A DNA stretch of 64,000 bases. It comes from Lentisphaerota bacterium. GTDB taxonomy: Bacteria; Verrucomicrobiota; Lentisphaeria; Victivallales; Victivallaceae. The notes below the pieces were generated by a model. The model was given only the letters and a program-made list of their open reading frames with translations, was not told the DNA's origin and did no database searches. The position numbers and the translations under genes are program-made. The stretch covers positions 78,459-142,458 of the forward strand of contig SUWJ01000002.1 of the NCBI GenBank assembly GCA_015061545.1. The letters run 5' to 3'. Shown here piece after piece: positions 53,526 to 63,947 of the stretch; the stretch's first letter is position 1, and each line of letters opens with the position of its first letter.

Positions 53526-54014
53526 TCATTTGCCCGGTTTACGCAACAGGGGTCTTACGCTCTTTACTCCCCGCAGGGTACGGACAAATTTGCTGCTGTC
53601 AAGCTCCACCGTCCGCGAATACGCACGATTGCCTGAAACAGTTCTGAGATGCCCCTGCAGTTTGCGGAGTGCATCGCCGAAAAGTTTGCACTGTTCAGGA
53701 GTAAGCATTTTACCGTACTGGTGCATATAAGCTGCGGCGCGGTCAAGGCTGCGGCAGATCAGCAATGATTCGGAAGATGCCGGTTTGCTGAGTTTTTCGG
53801 ATGAACGCCGTGCGCTGCCGCGAAGACCGTCAAACTGGTCGATCAACTCCTGCTGCGCCACCTGTTCTGCCCACATCCGATCCAGTTTAAGGTGCCACGG
53901 CAGCCAGAACGCCAGAAAGCACTCCGAAAGAACGATCAGAAAAAACAGCAGAAATGCCAGCAGCATCATGTAGTCTTTCTTGAATTTTACCGACTGCACT
54001 TTTATTCCTGCCAT
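53526..54014 (-). CDS. Single-pass membrane protein of unknown function
   Basis: 162 residues with one N-terminal helix (MLLAFLLFFLIVLSECFLAFWLPWHL, residues 17-42), then a charged soluble part of about 120 residues with helices (DRMWAEQVAQQELIDQFDGLRGSARRSSEKL) and a strongly basic end. Topology by the positive-inside rule puts the first 16 residues in the cytoplasm and the body outside. No family is recognised. Its place between maf and kdsB suggests an envelope role but nothing more. Confidence 0.65.
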   Translation of the reverse strand: MAGIKVQSVKFKKDYMMLLAFLLFFLIVLSECFLAFWLPWHLKLDRMWAEQVAQQELIDQFDGLRGSARRSSEKLSKPASSESLLICRSLDRAAAYMHQYGKMLTPEQCKLFGDALRKLQGHLRTVSGNRAYSRTVELDSSKFVRTLRGVKSVRPLLRKPGK

Positions 54015-54038
54015 AATTGATTCCGCTCCTGCTGCTGT

Positions 54039-54617
54039 TTACAGCAAACCATTATACCCTGTTTGTTCCAAATGTCTGCGCAACAACCTTATCGGCAGAC
54101 CGATTATATTTTCCAACTCGCCGGAAAATGACTCCACGAGGATTTCACCATATTCCTGAATACCATAAGCGCCGGCCTTATCCAGCACCGGCACCAGCGA
54201 TAAATATCTGTTTATATCTTCTGCGCTGCAAGCGTGGAATTTCACTTGCGATTCCGCATAAAAATCATCTTCCAACGCCTTGCAGCTGCACCGCAGCGCC
54301 ACCGCAGTTATCACGCTGTGGGTTCGACCCGAAAAACTTTGCAGAAACCTGAACGCCTCCGCCAGATCCGATGGTTTGCCGTAAAGTTTGCCATCCATCA
54401 CCACTATCGTGTCGGCACCGATGACCAGACTCTCAGGATGTTGCTGCGCCACCGCCTGCGCCTTCATCGCCGCATTGAGCTGCGCCGCCTGCAACGGAGT
54501 TATTCCATCGGTTGCAGTCACTTCGCAAACTGCCGCACTCTCCTGCCTGAACGCTTTTACGATCCGCCCCAGCAGTTCCCGGCGGCGCGGCGACTCAGAT
54601 GCCAGAAATAAATCCAT
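54039..54617 (-). CDS. maf: Maf-like nucleotide pyrophosphatase
   Basis: Maf proteins hydrolyse dTTP, UTP or modified nucleotides and are linked to septum arrest. The 192 residues show LFLASESPRRRELLGRIV (phosphate-binding), LVIGADTIVVMDGKLYGKPSD with the catalytic Asp, and DKAGAYGIQEYGEILVESFSGE, the usual end motifs. The start overlaps the AmaP-like gene by 23 bases. Which nucleotide it prefers cannot be read. Confidence 0.94.
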   Translation of the reverse strand: MDLFLASESPRRRELLGRIVKAFRQESAAVCEVTATDGITPLQAAQLNAAMKAQAVAQQHPESLVIGADTIVVMDGKLYGKPSDLAEAFRFLQSFSGRTHSVITAVALRCSCKALEDDFYAESQVKFHACSAEDINRYLSLVPVLDKAGAYGIQEYGEILVESFSGELENIIGLPIRLLRRHLEQTGYNGLL

Positions 54618-55128
54618 TATTGCCGACTGCTGCCGCTGCGTGTTCGTGGTTATGATGACGGCCTTCCGGGATTCGGATCAGATTAATGGAAATGCTTTTG
54701 ATCGTATCTATTCCGAACGATTTGTTAAGCATCACAAAAATCCGCTGTTTGAGCGCTCCCGCCACCGCATCAAAGGCTTCGGAACCGGCTTCGAACTCCA
54801 CGTTCACCGCCAATTCCAGCTCACGACGGCGATTGCGCAGCATCACCACCTTGATTATCTCCAATTCGGCAAACTCTTCTTCCAATCTGGTGATAGCGTT
54901 GCAGATGGCATTGCGCGAAATAAATATATTGCCGTCTTCCCGCTCCAGCGTCACCCCCGGCACCGCGGGTTTGCGGAAGCAGATCTTGAGTATCAGCCCC
55001 AGCACGATCAGCAGCAGAAATACCAGCGCCGCCAGAATCAGCGCCGTCTGAAATCCACGCTCAAACTCGCCGGCTGCAGAACAGAAATTACCAAGCTCCG
55101 ACAGATAATCCATGACCTTTTGCATCAC
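54595..55128 (-). CDS. AmaP-like alkaline-shock-response membrane anchor
   Basis: 177 residues with a hydrophobic helix at about 28-50 (ALILAALVFLLLIVLGLILKI) and a soluble domain containing ISRNAICNAITRLEEEFAELEIIKVVMLRNRRRELELAVNVEFEAGSEAF. This resembles the C-terminal half of AmaP and the Asp23 fold (nucleation of conserved core, then beta strands). AmaP tethers Asp23 to the membrane in Gram-positive bacteria; here the gene is directly downstream of an Asp23 gene, which supports the same pairing. The second transmembrane helix of AmaP is absent. A His/Asn-rich tail is unusual. Confidence 0.7.
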   Translation of the reverse strand: MMQKVMDYLSELGNFCSAAGEFERGFQTALILAALVFLLLIVLGLILKICFRKPAVPGVTLEREDGNIFISRNAICNAITRLEEEFAELEIIKVVMLRNRRRELELAVNVEFEAGSEAFDAVAGALKQRIFVMLNKSFGIDTIKSISINLIRIPEGRHHNHEHAAAAVGNNGFISGI

Positions 55129-55190
55129 AAATCCTTCCCTGATCTACTTTTTCGCCTGTGCTGCCGGTGCAGCGGCAGAAAAAAACTTTT

Positions 55191-55676
55191 TCAGCCCATT
55201 GCGGGAATGCCGCTGACTGCCGCCGCCTGCGCCGCCGCACTCATGCTGTCCGTTTCCGCAGTTTCCTCTTCTTCCACCAGATCGTCCAATTGCTGGATCA
55301 CCACATCCACCGCTGCAACAGTAACGCCCGCAGCACTTTCCACCTGTTCGATCACCTGACGCTGAACTTCCACCGCCACCGCCGGGATCACCGTACCGAA
55401 CAGCACGTTGACCTTGACGATGATCTTGAGCTGATCGTCGGTATCTTTAATGATTTCGATCGCCCGCGAATGGCTGCCGACCATACCGGCAAGATTGTCA
55501 ATGATCGCGCTGCCTGCCAGACGGGAAATACCTTCCACGCCCAGAACCGCACGGCTGACCAGCGCAGCAAGCACATTGTCATGAATTTTTATCAAACCCA
55601 GCTCCGACGGCGCATCGCTGGTAACGGTGGCACGGTAACTGTTGGCGGCATTGCCTGTGTTTTCGCTGCTCTTCAT
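55191..55676 (-). CDS. Asp23/Gls24 family envelope stress protein
   Basis: 161 residues of the Asp23 (DUF322) family: LGLIKIHDNVLAALVSRAVLGVEGISRLAGS, then DDQLKIIVKVNVLFGTVIPAVAVEVQRQVIEQVESAAGVTVAAVDVVIQQL. The start is ATG 55676 with AGAGAGG eight bases upstream; the longer open frame overlaps accC and is not used. Downstream of accC the position equals that of yqhY after accBC in Bacillus, where it affects acetyl-CoA carboxylase. The Gly-poor acidic tail ends in Ala-rich low complexity. Confidence 0.9.
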   Translation of the reverse strand: MKSSENTGNAANSYRATVTSDAPSELGLIKIHDNVLAALVSRAVLGVEGISRLAGSAIIDNLAGMVGSHSRAIEIIKDTDDQLKIIVKVNVLFGTVIPAVAVEVQRQVIEQVESAAGVTVAAVDVVIQQLDDLVEEEETAETDSMSAAAQAAAVSGIPAMG

Positions 55677-55818
55677 TTGGACAACCTCTCTCTTTGTAAT
55701 TTTAAACTGTTCCGCACTTATCGGTATATTGTCCGGAACAATACTTTTTCTATCATCCCCAGTCTGCTGCCGCTCTTGGCATTCACAGCTGCAGACCGGG
55801 TTTTTCCGTACCGACTGA

Positions 55819-57267
<1,449 letters not shown>

Positions 57268-57288
57268 AAATCTTCCCGATTTTGATGT

Positions 57289-57735
57289 TTATTCGATCAC
57301 GAACAACGGCTGACCAAATTCTACTGCGCTGCCGTTTTCCACCAGAATATCGCGGATCGTGCCGCTCTTTTCGGCTTTGATTTCGTTCATCACCTTCATT
57401 GCTTCAACAATGCACACCACTGTATCGGGGGTAACTTTATCGCCCACCTTGACAAAAGGAGCCGCTTCCGGGCTGGGGGCGCGGTAGAGCGTACCGACCA
57501 GCGGAGAATCGATCGTAACGCGGGGAGCGCTGCTTTCCGCCGCCGGGGCTGCAGGAGCCGCCGCGGCCGGTGCAACTGCAGGCACGACAGGAGCGGCAAT
57601 GCTCACCGCAGGAGCCGCCACCACCGTTCCGCCGCGCTTGATTTCCAGCGAAAAACCTTCACGTTCGAGCTTCAATTCAGCCAGATCATTGGCTGCCACA
57701 ATTTCGGCAATAGCCTTGATTTCATCAATTTTCAT
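57289..57735 (-). CDS. accB: Biotin carboxyl carrier protein of acetyl-CoA carboxylase
   Basis: About 148 residues: N-terminal helix (IDEIKAIAEIVAANDLAELKLEREGFSLEIKRG), an Ala/Pro-rich linker and the biotinyl domain. The latter ends CIVEAMKVMNEIKAEKSGTIRDILVENGSAVEFGQPLFVIE, in which the Lys of EAMKVMN is biotinylated. ATG 57735 gives the normal MKIDEIK start; ATG 57747 adds four residues and cannot be excluded. It is followed by accC and preceded by aroQ, the order known from Bacillus. Confidence 0.95.
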   Translation of the reverse strand: MKIDEIKAIAEIVAANDLAELKLEREGFSLEIKRGGTVVAAPAVSIAAPVVPAVAPAAAAPAAPAAESSAPRVTIDSPLVGTLYRAPSPEAAPFVKVGDKVTPDTVVCIVEAMKVMNEIKAEKSGTIRDILVENGSAVEFGQPLFVIE

Positions 57736-57780
57736 CTTCTGCTTCATCCTGTGTTATATGTTAATACTCAAGTAATAATT

Positions 57781-58227
57781 TCAGTGTTCCAATCGGCGTA
57801 TCAGCGCCCGCAGCGCCCATTCGTAGCCATCGGTACCCAGCCCCGCGATCATCCCCACGCAACAGGGAGCGGTCAAACTTTCGTGCCGGAACGACTCCCG
57901 CGAGCTGATATTGCTTATATGCACTTCCAGCGCAGGCACTTTGCTGCAGGCGCGCAAGGCATCGGCAATAGCGATCGACGTATGGGTATAGGCACCCGGA
58001 TTCATCACAATACCGTCTACGGGAGCATCCAGCAATATGGCATTGAGCCGATCGACGATCACCCCTTCGTGATTGCTTTGCAGGAACTCCAGCTCGCAAT
58101 CCGGAAACTCGGCAGCGACCGCCAGCAAACGCTTTTCCACATCCGCCAGCGTGGTCGAGCCGTAAATATCCGGCTCGCGCAAACCCAGCAATCCCAGATT
58201 GGGACCATTTATAATCAAGATCTTCAT
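57781..58227 (-). CDS. aroQ: 3-dehydroquinate dehydratase, type II
   Basis: A 148-residue dodecameric type II enzyme of the shikimate pathway. ILIINGPNLGLLGLREPDIYGSTTLADV contains the catalytic Tyr in the flexible lid, IVMNPGAYTHTSIAIADAL the Asn, and VPALEVHISNISSRESFRHESL the catalytic His. It leads the aroQ-accB-accC-asp23 block. Confidence 0.97.
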   Translation of the reverse strand: MKILIINGPNLGLLGLREPDIYGSTTLADVEKRLLAVAAEFPDCELEFLQSNHEGVIVDRLNAILLDAPVDGIVMNPGAYTHTSIAIADALRACSKVPALEVHISNISSRESFRHESLTAPCCVGMIAGLGTDGYEWALRALIRRLEH

Positions 58228-58568
58228 TTTCTTATCTCTTCGATCCAGCGGTTTCAGCCTGCCCGGAAAACGTACCGAACCTTCTGCTAATCAGTATATA
58301 TCTGGACAAGATACGAACAAATCGTTTATATAATATACACTTGCTGACAACAATTTGCCAATTTTACCGCTTTTTTTTATATTCCTGTTCCAGATAATGG
58401 TCGGTACTTGAGGTGAGAAAAAGACCTTTTGCCGGATCGGTACTTTTTTCCATCCTCGACTTGTCAAGGCACAGACCACAGGGCGAAGACAGTACTCCAC
58501 CCCGATCCCGACACAAAAGTTGATCATACAGCTTTTTGCTGACCTGCCCGTATGGGGAACAGAGTTTT
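58228..58568. other. Intergenic region between the RodZ-like gene and aroQ
   Basis: About 340 bases. A minus-strand frame of 78 codons (58291-58527) shows no family and no start signal and is not called. The stretch contains copy 2 of the dispersed repeat. The aroQ promoter probably lies in the A/T-rich part 58290-58380, but no single pair of boxes stands out. Confidence 0.45.
58407..58438 (+). repeat. Dispersed intergenic repeat, copy 2
   Basis: Begins CTTGAGGTGAGAAAAAGACC and ends GCCGGATC, matching copy 1 (45417) at most positions with a two-base deletion and a few substitutions. It lies in the spacer between the RodZ-like gene and aroQ. Confidence 0.5.
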
Positions 58569-59396
58569 TTATTCGGCTACGGGCAGTTTGGGCAGATCCA
58601 GCGCAGGAGGTTCCAGCAGAGAATACAAACTGTTGGGATCAAACTTTTCCACCTTCTCCGCATCGGCTGCCGACTCAGTTACCGACGGTGCAGCGACCGG
58701 TTCTGCCGCGCCGTCCGAACCTGAATTTACTGCCAGCACCACGATCAGCACGATCACTGCGATCACTCCGACTGCCAGCCCCGCCATGGCGAAGATGATC
58801 TTTTTAAGTTTAAGTTCGTTGGCAGCGGCGCCGGAACGGTCGATATCCAGCGTATTCATCAGCTCGTCATTGCAGGAATATTCCAGCTGCTCCTTGAGCT
58901 TGGCAACCAGCTTCTGAGAAGTATCGTCGCTGAGTTTATAAATGCGGCAAAGCGTTCTTATGTAAGCAATAACATATACCAGCGGCGGCAAAACCTTCAA
59001 ATCCTCGTTTTCCAGCGCTTCCAGAAAACGCGGCTGGATGCGGGTAAGCTGTTCCAACTCCTTGAAGCTCATATTCTGCTGTTCGCGCAGCAGCCGCAGC
59101 GCCATACCGTAACTCTTGCCGGCAATCGCCGTTTCCATTGCGCTGACCGTGTTGTGAACAGTTCCCGGCAGCGGCGGAGTTCCTGCCGGACGGTTGGCAG
59201 GATGCCGCGAGCGCAGCAGCACTTCCACATCGTTTGCGCTGTCGGCAGCAACATTTTCCGCTGCTGCATCAACTTCTTCCGCCGCCACAGGCGGAACATT
59301 ATCGGTAAAATTTGCAGTTTCCAACTCAGCGGCGATTTGTTCTGCCGCTGCACCGCTGTCAAAATTCAATTCCAATTCGCGGGGTTTATCTTCCAT
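58569..59396 (-). CDS. RodZ-like protein: HTH domain, membrane helix, short periplasmic tail
   Basis: 275 residues. An acidic N-terminal 85 residues precedes an HTH_25 domain (YGMALRLLREQQNMSFKELEQLTRIQPRFLEALENEDLKVLPPLVYVIAYIRTLCRIYKL, about 95-160). A juxtamembrane basic patch and one helix (IIFAMAGLAVGVIAVIVLIVVLAV) follow, then about 50 periplasmic residues. RodZ links MreB to the wall machinery; this protein has the same order but an unusual N-terminal acidic extension and only a short periplasmic part. AAGAGGTGG precedes ATG 59396. It is 39 bases after ftsK. Confidence 0.8.
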   Translation of the reverse strand: MEDKPRELELNFDSGAAAEQIAAELETANFTDNVPPVAAEEVDAAAENVAADSANDVEVLLRSRHPANRPAGTPPLPGTVHNTVSAMETAIAGKSYGMALRLLREQQNMSFKELEQLTRIQPRFLEALENEDLKVLPPLVYVIAYIRTLCRIYKLSDDTSQKLVAKLKEQLEYSCNDELMNTLDIDRSGAAANELKLKKIIFAMAGLAVGVIAVIVLIVVLAVNSGSDGAAEPVAAPSVTESAADAEKVEKFDPNSLYSLLEPPALDLPKLPVAE

Positions 59397-59435
59397 ACAG
59401 CCACCTCTTGCAATTCAACTGCGCAATCCAGATTT

Positions 59436-62054
59436 TCATTGATTGATAATATCGTCAAACACCAGTATATCCCGCTTGGCACCGCTGCCCGAAGGCGGGC
59501 CGACAATGCCGCGTTCTTCCATCAAATCTATCAATTCAGCGGCGCGGTTGTAACCGATCTTGAGCCGCCGCTGCAGATAACTTGTACTTGCTTTCTTTTC
59601 CAGCAAAACGATTTCCAGCGCTCGGCGCACCAGATTATCATCTCCCGGCTGCATATAGCGCGATACCATGGGGTCAAGCTCAAAACCGCTGTCGATAAAG
59701 TCATCGGTTTCTTCTTCACTCCAATCGCGACCTGCGGTTGAATTTTTACCGCGACCACCTGGCACATCGTCGTCTTCGTCATCCTCGTTATCGCCTGCCG
59801 TAACCTGTTGATCGAAGACCTGTTCCGCCTGATTGGAAACAAATTTGACGATCTCCTTGATGTCGCTGTCCGCCACCAGCGAGCCTTGAATACGCTCGAT
59901 TTCCGCGCTGTTGGGCGCCAGCAGCAGCATATCGCCCATCCCCAGCAGCGATTCCGCGCCCTTCTGGTCAAGGATCACCCGACTGTCTACAACCGACACT
60001 ACGCGGAACGCAATACGGGTCGGCAGATTGCTCTTGATCGTACCGGTGATCACGTCGCGGCTGGGGCGCTGGGTTGCCACTACAATATGCACCCCCGCAG
60101 CACGGCCCTTGGCAGCGATACGGGAAATGCTGGTTTCGATATCGCTCTTGGCATCAGTCACCATCAAATCCGCCAACTCGTCAATAATCACGATCAGCAC
60201 GGGCAGCCGATTGGGTATCGGCAGACCGTCATCATCCAATATCGGCTCCTGAGGGATCGGCCGATTGTTGAAGTCTTTAAGTTTTTTGACCCCGGTCTTT
60301 GCCAGCCACAGATAGCGTTTATCCATTTCGCCGGTTGCCCAGCGCAGCGCCAGCGGAACTTTTTTGGAATCGTGGATAACCGGCGTTATCAAGTGCGGCA
60401 ATGTCTGGTAATCAGCCATTTCCACCACTTTGGGGTCCACTAAAATCAACCGCAGATCATCGGGGCTGAACTTCATAAGCAAGCTCATGATCAGCGAGTT
60501 CATGCAGACCGATTTACCGCTGCCGGTGGCACCTGCGATCAAAAGATGCGGCGCTTTGGCAAGGTCGAGCACCATCGGTTTGCCGGAAATATCCTTACCC
60601 AGCACAATGGGAATTTCCATATTGCTGTTCTCCCACGCTTCCGACTCCACCACCGAACGCATCATAATTGCCTCAGCGTTGGTATTCGGCACTTCCACCC
60701 CGACCACATCCCGGCCCGGGATCGGCGCTAAAATTCGCAAACTGCGCGCCTTGAGATTCATAGCAATATTATTTTCGATTTCAGTAACCTTGCTGACCTT
60801 TACGCTGGGGGCAAGACGGATTTCGTAGCGGGTCACGCGGGGACCTGAAACATGGCCCACCACCTGCCCGTTGACCTTGAAGCTTTCCAGCGTATCCTGC
60901 AGAATGGTCTTATTCTGAGCAATAACTTCCAGTTTTTCCCCGGCGATTTCCGCACCTTTACCCAGCATGGTAACCGGCGGCAGAACGTAGGACGAGCAGC
61001 GGACCTTGACCGCCTTGTCCCCTGCTTCGGTGATCTTGGGTTTGGCAAGATCCATCGGCGACGGCGTGGCAGCAGTATCATTACTGTTGTCGGTCATTGG
61101 TATCGGCGCAGCGGCGCTGCTCATATTGCCGGTATTGTTCTGATTGACAGCAGGATCTGTCGGCGTCATTTCCCCGTGACCGTTGGCATCAGCTCCGATA
61201 TCGGAATTGAAAAAGTCTGCGTTGCCTGTCTGATTGGTATTGCCGAACGCCACATTACTTTCTGCTGCTTGCGGCGATTTGACCGCCGGCACAACACTTC
61301 CGGCGGCAGCTTCCTGCACAGGTTCAGCTCCTGCCAGCTCTTCGTTTTTGCGGATAAGTTTGCGCGCACGCTCGGCAAATGATTCCCGATCGGGTTTATT
61401 TGCGGCACGGCTCTTGCCTTCACTCTCCGCCTCGGGCAGCATAAGTTTATCCACCAACCCCACCAGCACCGAGTGCCAGTCCGAGCGGTAGAGCATTATC
61501 AACCCCGCCAGCAGCAGCGTGGAACTTAAAAGTATGCTCCCCACCGGACCCAGAAAAAGCCGAAGCGGCCCCGGCGCCACCTCGCCGTAAGCGGGTGCCA
61601 CCAACGCCTGCCCCACCACTCCGCCTGAGAGCGAAAGTTCGGGCACACCGGCGCGCCCGATCCCCAGGGATTCGCATTGCATAACAAAAGCCGCAGGATC
61701 AAAAGCCAACAGCAGCGAAGACCCCAGCAATGTCAGCAGCACCCCGGGCAGAAACAGCCATGTCCGCGACAATTTCTGCGGCAGAAACGAGCGGATCGCC
61801 CCCAGCATTATTATTGCCGCCAGCAAGTACGCCGCCAGTCCGAACAGCAAAAGGCACATACACGCCATCCGCGCCCCGATATCGCCTATCCAGTTGGCAA
61901 CCACTCCGCTGCGGCCGCCTGCCAGCACCGAAAAATCTCCTGCATCGTGCGAGAATACAGCCAGCACAAACAGCACCGCCCCCAACATATAAAACAAGTT
62001 GCGGACACGGAAGGTGTTTTTTTCTACATTTTGATTTTTGATTGACACAGCCAC
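59436..62054 (-). CDS. ftsK: DNA translocase FtsK/SpoIIIE
   Basis: Pumps chromosomal DNA during division. About 870 residues: four or five N-terminal helices, a Ser/Asn/Ala-rich linker (about 215-345), the motor with Walker A IAGATGSGKSVCMNSLIMSLL and Walker B LPVLIVIIDELADLM, and a C-terminal winged-helix gamma domain (SYLQRRLKIGYNRAAELIDLMEERGIVGPPSGSGAKRDI) that reads KOPS-like sites. The start is uncertain. The open frame reaches TTG 62126 with no ATG before the first helix; GTG 62054 or GTG 62048 are more likely. The RodZ-like gene follows. Confidence 0.93.
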   Translation of the reverse strand: MAVSIKNQNVEKNTFRVRNLFYMLGAVLFVLAVFSHDAGDFSVLAGGRSGVVANWIGDIGARMACMCLLLFGLAAYLLAAIIMLGAIRSFLPQKLSRTWLFLPGVLLTLLGSSLLLAFDPAAFVMQCESLGIGRAGVPELSLSGGVVGQALVAPAYGEVAPGPLRLFLGPVGSILLSSTLLLAGLIMLYRSDWHSVLVGLVDKLMLPEAESEGKSRAANKPDRESFAERARKLIRKNEELAGAEPVQEAAAGSVVPAVKSPQAAESNVAFGNTNQTGNADFFNSDIGADANGHGEMTPTDPAVNQNNTGNMSSAAAPIPMTDNSNDTAATPSPMDLAKPKITEAGDKAVKVRCSSYVLPPVTMLGKGAEIAGEKLEVIAQNKTILQDTLESFKVNGQVVGHVSGPRVTRYEIRLAPSVKVSKVTEIENNIAMNLKARSLRILAPIPGRDVVGVEVPNTNAEAIMMRSVVESEAWENSNMEIPIVLGKDISGKPMVLDLAKAPHLLIAGATGSGKSVCMNSLIMSLLMKFSPDDLRLILVDPKVVEMADYQTLPHLITPVIHDSKKVPLALRWATGEMDKRYLWLAKTGVKKLKDFNNRPIPQEPILDDDGLPIPNRLPVLIVIIDELADLMVTDAKSDIETSISRIAAKGRAAGVHIVVATQRPSRDVITGTIKSNLPTRIAFRVVSVVDSRVILDQKGAESLLGMGDMLLLAPNSAEIERIQGSLVADSDIKEIVKFVSNQAEQVFDQQVTAGDNEDDEDDDVPGGRGKNSTAGRDWSEEETDDFIDSGFELDPMVSRYMQPGDDNLVRRALEIVLLEKKASTSYLQRRLKIGYNRAAELIDLMEERGIVGPPSGSGAKRDILVFDDIINQ

Positions 62055-62167
62055 AATGGTTTTTCCCGCATAAAACAACAAAAATAAATATTGAGGTAAT
62101 ATAATCTTTGCGTCAGAGAATTGCAAGGCTGATTTTCAAATAATCGTCAACTTTTGCCGAACCGATC

Positions 62168-62776
62168 TTACCGCGATATTTTCTGTTGGGCGGCGCGGCT
62201 TTTATCTTCGGCAGCGGCGTTGCTGATAAGTTTCTTTTTAAGGTTGCCGTCCAGATTTTTGCCCTTCAGCAGAAACTCGACGATCTCCTTGCAGCTTTTC
62301 TTCTGCAGCTGCGGGATCTGCACGCGCTGAACGTTGCCGTCGGCGGTGAGTACCGAAACAAATCTCTGACTTGCCGGCAGCAGCCACGGCTTTTCAAAAG
62401 CCAGCGGAACATCCGCTCCGTTGCGGGGCAGTCTGCCGATATTGCCGACATAGGCAAAAGATGTATTCTGCGGTTTGATTTCCGAAGAAGCTGCCTTGCT
62501 TTCCCGGTCAAAGTGTGCCACAAAAATCTTGCCGCCTGCGGTGTACTGGGTTATATCGCTGAAAGATGCAGGCAGCCGGTCGTTGTTGTCCAGCAAATAA
62601 GTTGTGATCGCCACATAGATTTGTTTGAGATTGTTCTGCGACTCCTGCTGCACCCCGCGGTTGCGGGCATTGATAAGCGTATTGGCAGGTGCAGTACGGT
62701 TGATATTCAGCCCCGGCAGCGCCATCAGCGGAGTTACAGCAGAAACAGCGAGGATCAACAACGATAACTTTTTCAT
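62168..62776 (-). CDS. Secreted protein with pseudopilin-like core, unknown function
   Basis: 202 residues starting with a signal peptide (MKKLSLLILAVSAVTPLMALP). The mature part has SQNNLKQIYVAITTYLLDNNDRLPASFSDIT, the pattern typical of GspG/DUF1559-type pseudopilins of planctomycetes and Lentisphaerota, where it follows the hydrophobic stem. Here no prepilin methylation motif is seen and an ordinary signal peptide stands instead, so it is likely a soluble periplasmic protein derived from or imitating a pseudopilin. No Cys in the mature part. A promoter lies 47 bases upstream. Confidence 0.7.
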   Translation of the reverse strand: MKKLSLLILAVSAVTPLMALPGLNINRTAPANTLINARNRGVQQESQNNLKQIYVAITTYLLDNNDRLPASFSDITQYTAGGKIFVAHFDRESKAASSEIKPQNTSFAYVGNIGRLPRNGADVPLAFEKPWLLPASQRFVSVLTADGNVQRVQIPQLQKKSCKEIVEFLLKGKNLDGNLKKKLISNAAAEDKSRAAQQKISR

Positions 62777-62822
62777 AATGCTTCCTTTACAAAAATTATT
62801 CCCTTAAATCGGCTTTTTTTCT

Positions 62823-62851
62823 AAAGTAGCATATAGCAATATAAAAGTCAA
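62823..62851 (-). promoter_or_regulatory. Promoter of the secreted protein gene
   Basis: TTGACT (62851-62846) and TACTTT (62828-62823) on the minus strand, 17 bases apart, 47 bases before ATG 62776. Good -35, poor -10. Confidence 0.45.
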
Positions 62852-62887
62852 GCAAAAGCCGGAATATTTGTTTGCAATATTCAACTT

Positions 62888-62916
62888 TTGTGGCATATTA
62901 ACCCTCATATTATAAA
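62888..62916 (+). promoter_or_regulatory. Possible promoter of the plus-strand membrane protein gene
   Basis: TTGTGG (62888-62893) and TATAAA (62911-62916), 17 bases apart, 30 bases before ATG 62947. It is back to back with the minus-strand promoter of the secreted protein. Confidence 0.4.
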
Positions 62917-62946
62917 CTCAAGTTCTAACTCAGGAATATATCAACT

Positions 62947-63822
62947 ATGGGAATCAACTCTCAATTCACCGATCGACTCGCCGCCGCCTTCCAAAAAAAT
63001 AAAAAACTGTTCATGCTGGCAGGAGTGCTGGCTCTGGCGCTGCTGGTTATACTGATCTTATGTTCAAAAACCGAACCGGATTTTGAAATCGTGGAAAATC
63101 CCGAAAGCAAAACCCACGACCGGATCGACTTTTTCAAAAACGGTGAACGCGTCCTGACGCTGGAATTTGCCCAGCCTTACCGGATCGGTTTTATGCAGAA
63201 AACCGCCGATGACGGCGCACTCTGCACCTACAGCTTCGATTTTATCGACCGCCAATGCGATTATCGCAGCTATCTTACCGATATCAAAGGCGATAACGAC
63301 AAACGCTATCTGATCGCCGCCAACTACGCGGGCAGCAGCTCCGCCGAACCTTACGAAGCCTATCTGCTGGATGCGGCCGATAATTTCAACGTCATCGGCA
63401 AGATCCCCGCCGGCGAAAATGTCGTTTATCCGAAAAATAATCCCGAACTGATCTTCGATTTCTCCGAAGTGATCGCCGACTACGCCAACGCAGGTCAGGC
63501 CGTCATCACCCTGCCCATGCAGCTGATCCCCGCTCAGGGACTGGCTTGCGTTGCGGTAAAAAACACCGACCTTGACCTTGAAGTATACAAAAATATGCTC
63601 GCAGAGCCTACCGACAGCCGCGATAACCTCCGCGCCGCCGTCATCGGCAAACTCTATTGCGATCTGGCAAGCAGCGGCCTGCTCAAGCAAGCGCTGAAAA
63701 ACGCCCGCCAGCTCGGCTTTACCGATAAGGAAATCGTTACCAACGGCGGCGAAGTTCTCGAAAAAATCCGTCGGAGCAAATTCTATAAATACATCTACGA
63801 ACTCAACGACCGCCGCCCGTAA
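62947..63822 (+). CDS. Membrane-anchored protein of unknown function
   Basis: 291 residues: a short cytoplasmic N-terminus, one helix (LFMLAGVLALALLVILILCS, about 22-41) and a periplasmic domain of about 250 residues. This opens EPDFEIVENPESKTHDRIDFFKNGERVLTLEF and is rich in Asp, Asn and Tyr. It has no motif I recognise; the C-terminal 80 residues look helical (DNLRAAVIGKLYCDLASSGLLKQALKNARQLGFTDKEIVTNGGEVLEKI). It stands alone on the plus strand, with an AGGAA-type ribosome binding site 11 bases ahead and hairpins downstream. Confidence 0.75.
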   Translation: MGINSQFTDRLAAAFQKNKKLFMLAGVLALALLVILILCSKTEPDFEIVENPESKTHDRIDFFKNGERVLTLEFAQPYRIGFMQKTADDGALCTYSFDFIDRQCDYRSYLTDIKGDNDKRYLIAANYAGSSSAEPYEAYLLDAADNFNVIGKIPAGENVVYPKNNPELIFDFSEVIADYANAGQAVITLPMQLIPAQGLACVAVKNTDLDLEVYKNMLAEPTDSRDNLRAAVIGKLYCDLASSGLLKQALKNARQLGFTDKEIVTNGGEVLEKIRRSKFYKYIYELNDRRP

Positions 63823-63864
63823 ACTACCAAGCCCTCCTTTCAAAAAACCTTTTTGCCGGGAAGG

Positions 63865-63917
63865 CTTGAGGAGGGGGAAAAGCCCTTTTCAGGAAAGGAT
63901 CTTTTCCCCCTCCTCAA
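63865..63917 (+). repeat. Dispersed intergenic repeat, copy 3, within a perfect 17-base inverted repeat
   Basis: TTGAGGAGGGGGAAAAG (63866-63882) and CTTTTCCCCCTCCTCAA (63901-63917) are perfect inverted arms; the 18-base loop has its own CCTTT...AAAGG arms. The left arm and loop resemble copies 1 and 2 (CTTGAGG, GAAAA, CCTTTT, GGATC). It may also stop transcription after the plus-strand gene at 63822, though no T-run follows. Confidence 0.6.
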
Positions 63918-63947
63918 ACTCCACCCCCTTTTGCCAAACCTTTTCGC

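Noticed and set aside
58291..58527. 78-codon minus-strand frame upstream of aroQ
   Set aside because: It contains the dispersed repeat, has no start signal and matches nothing I know.
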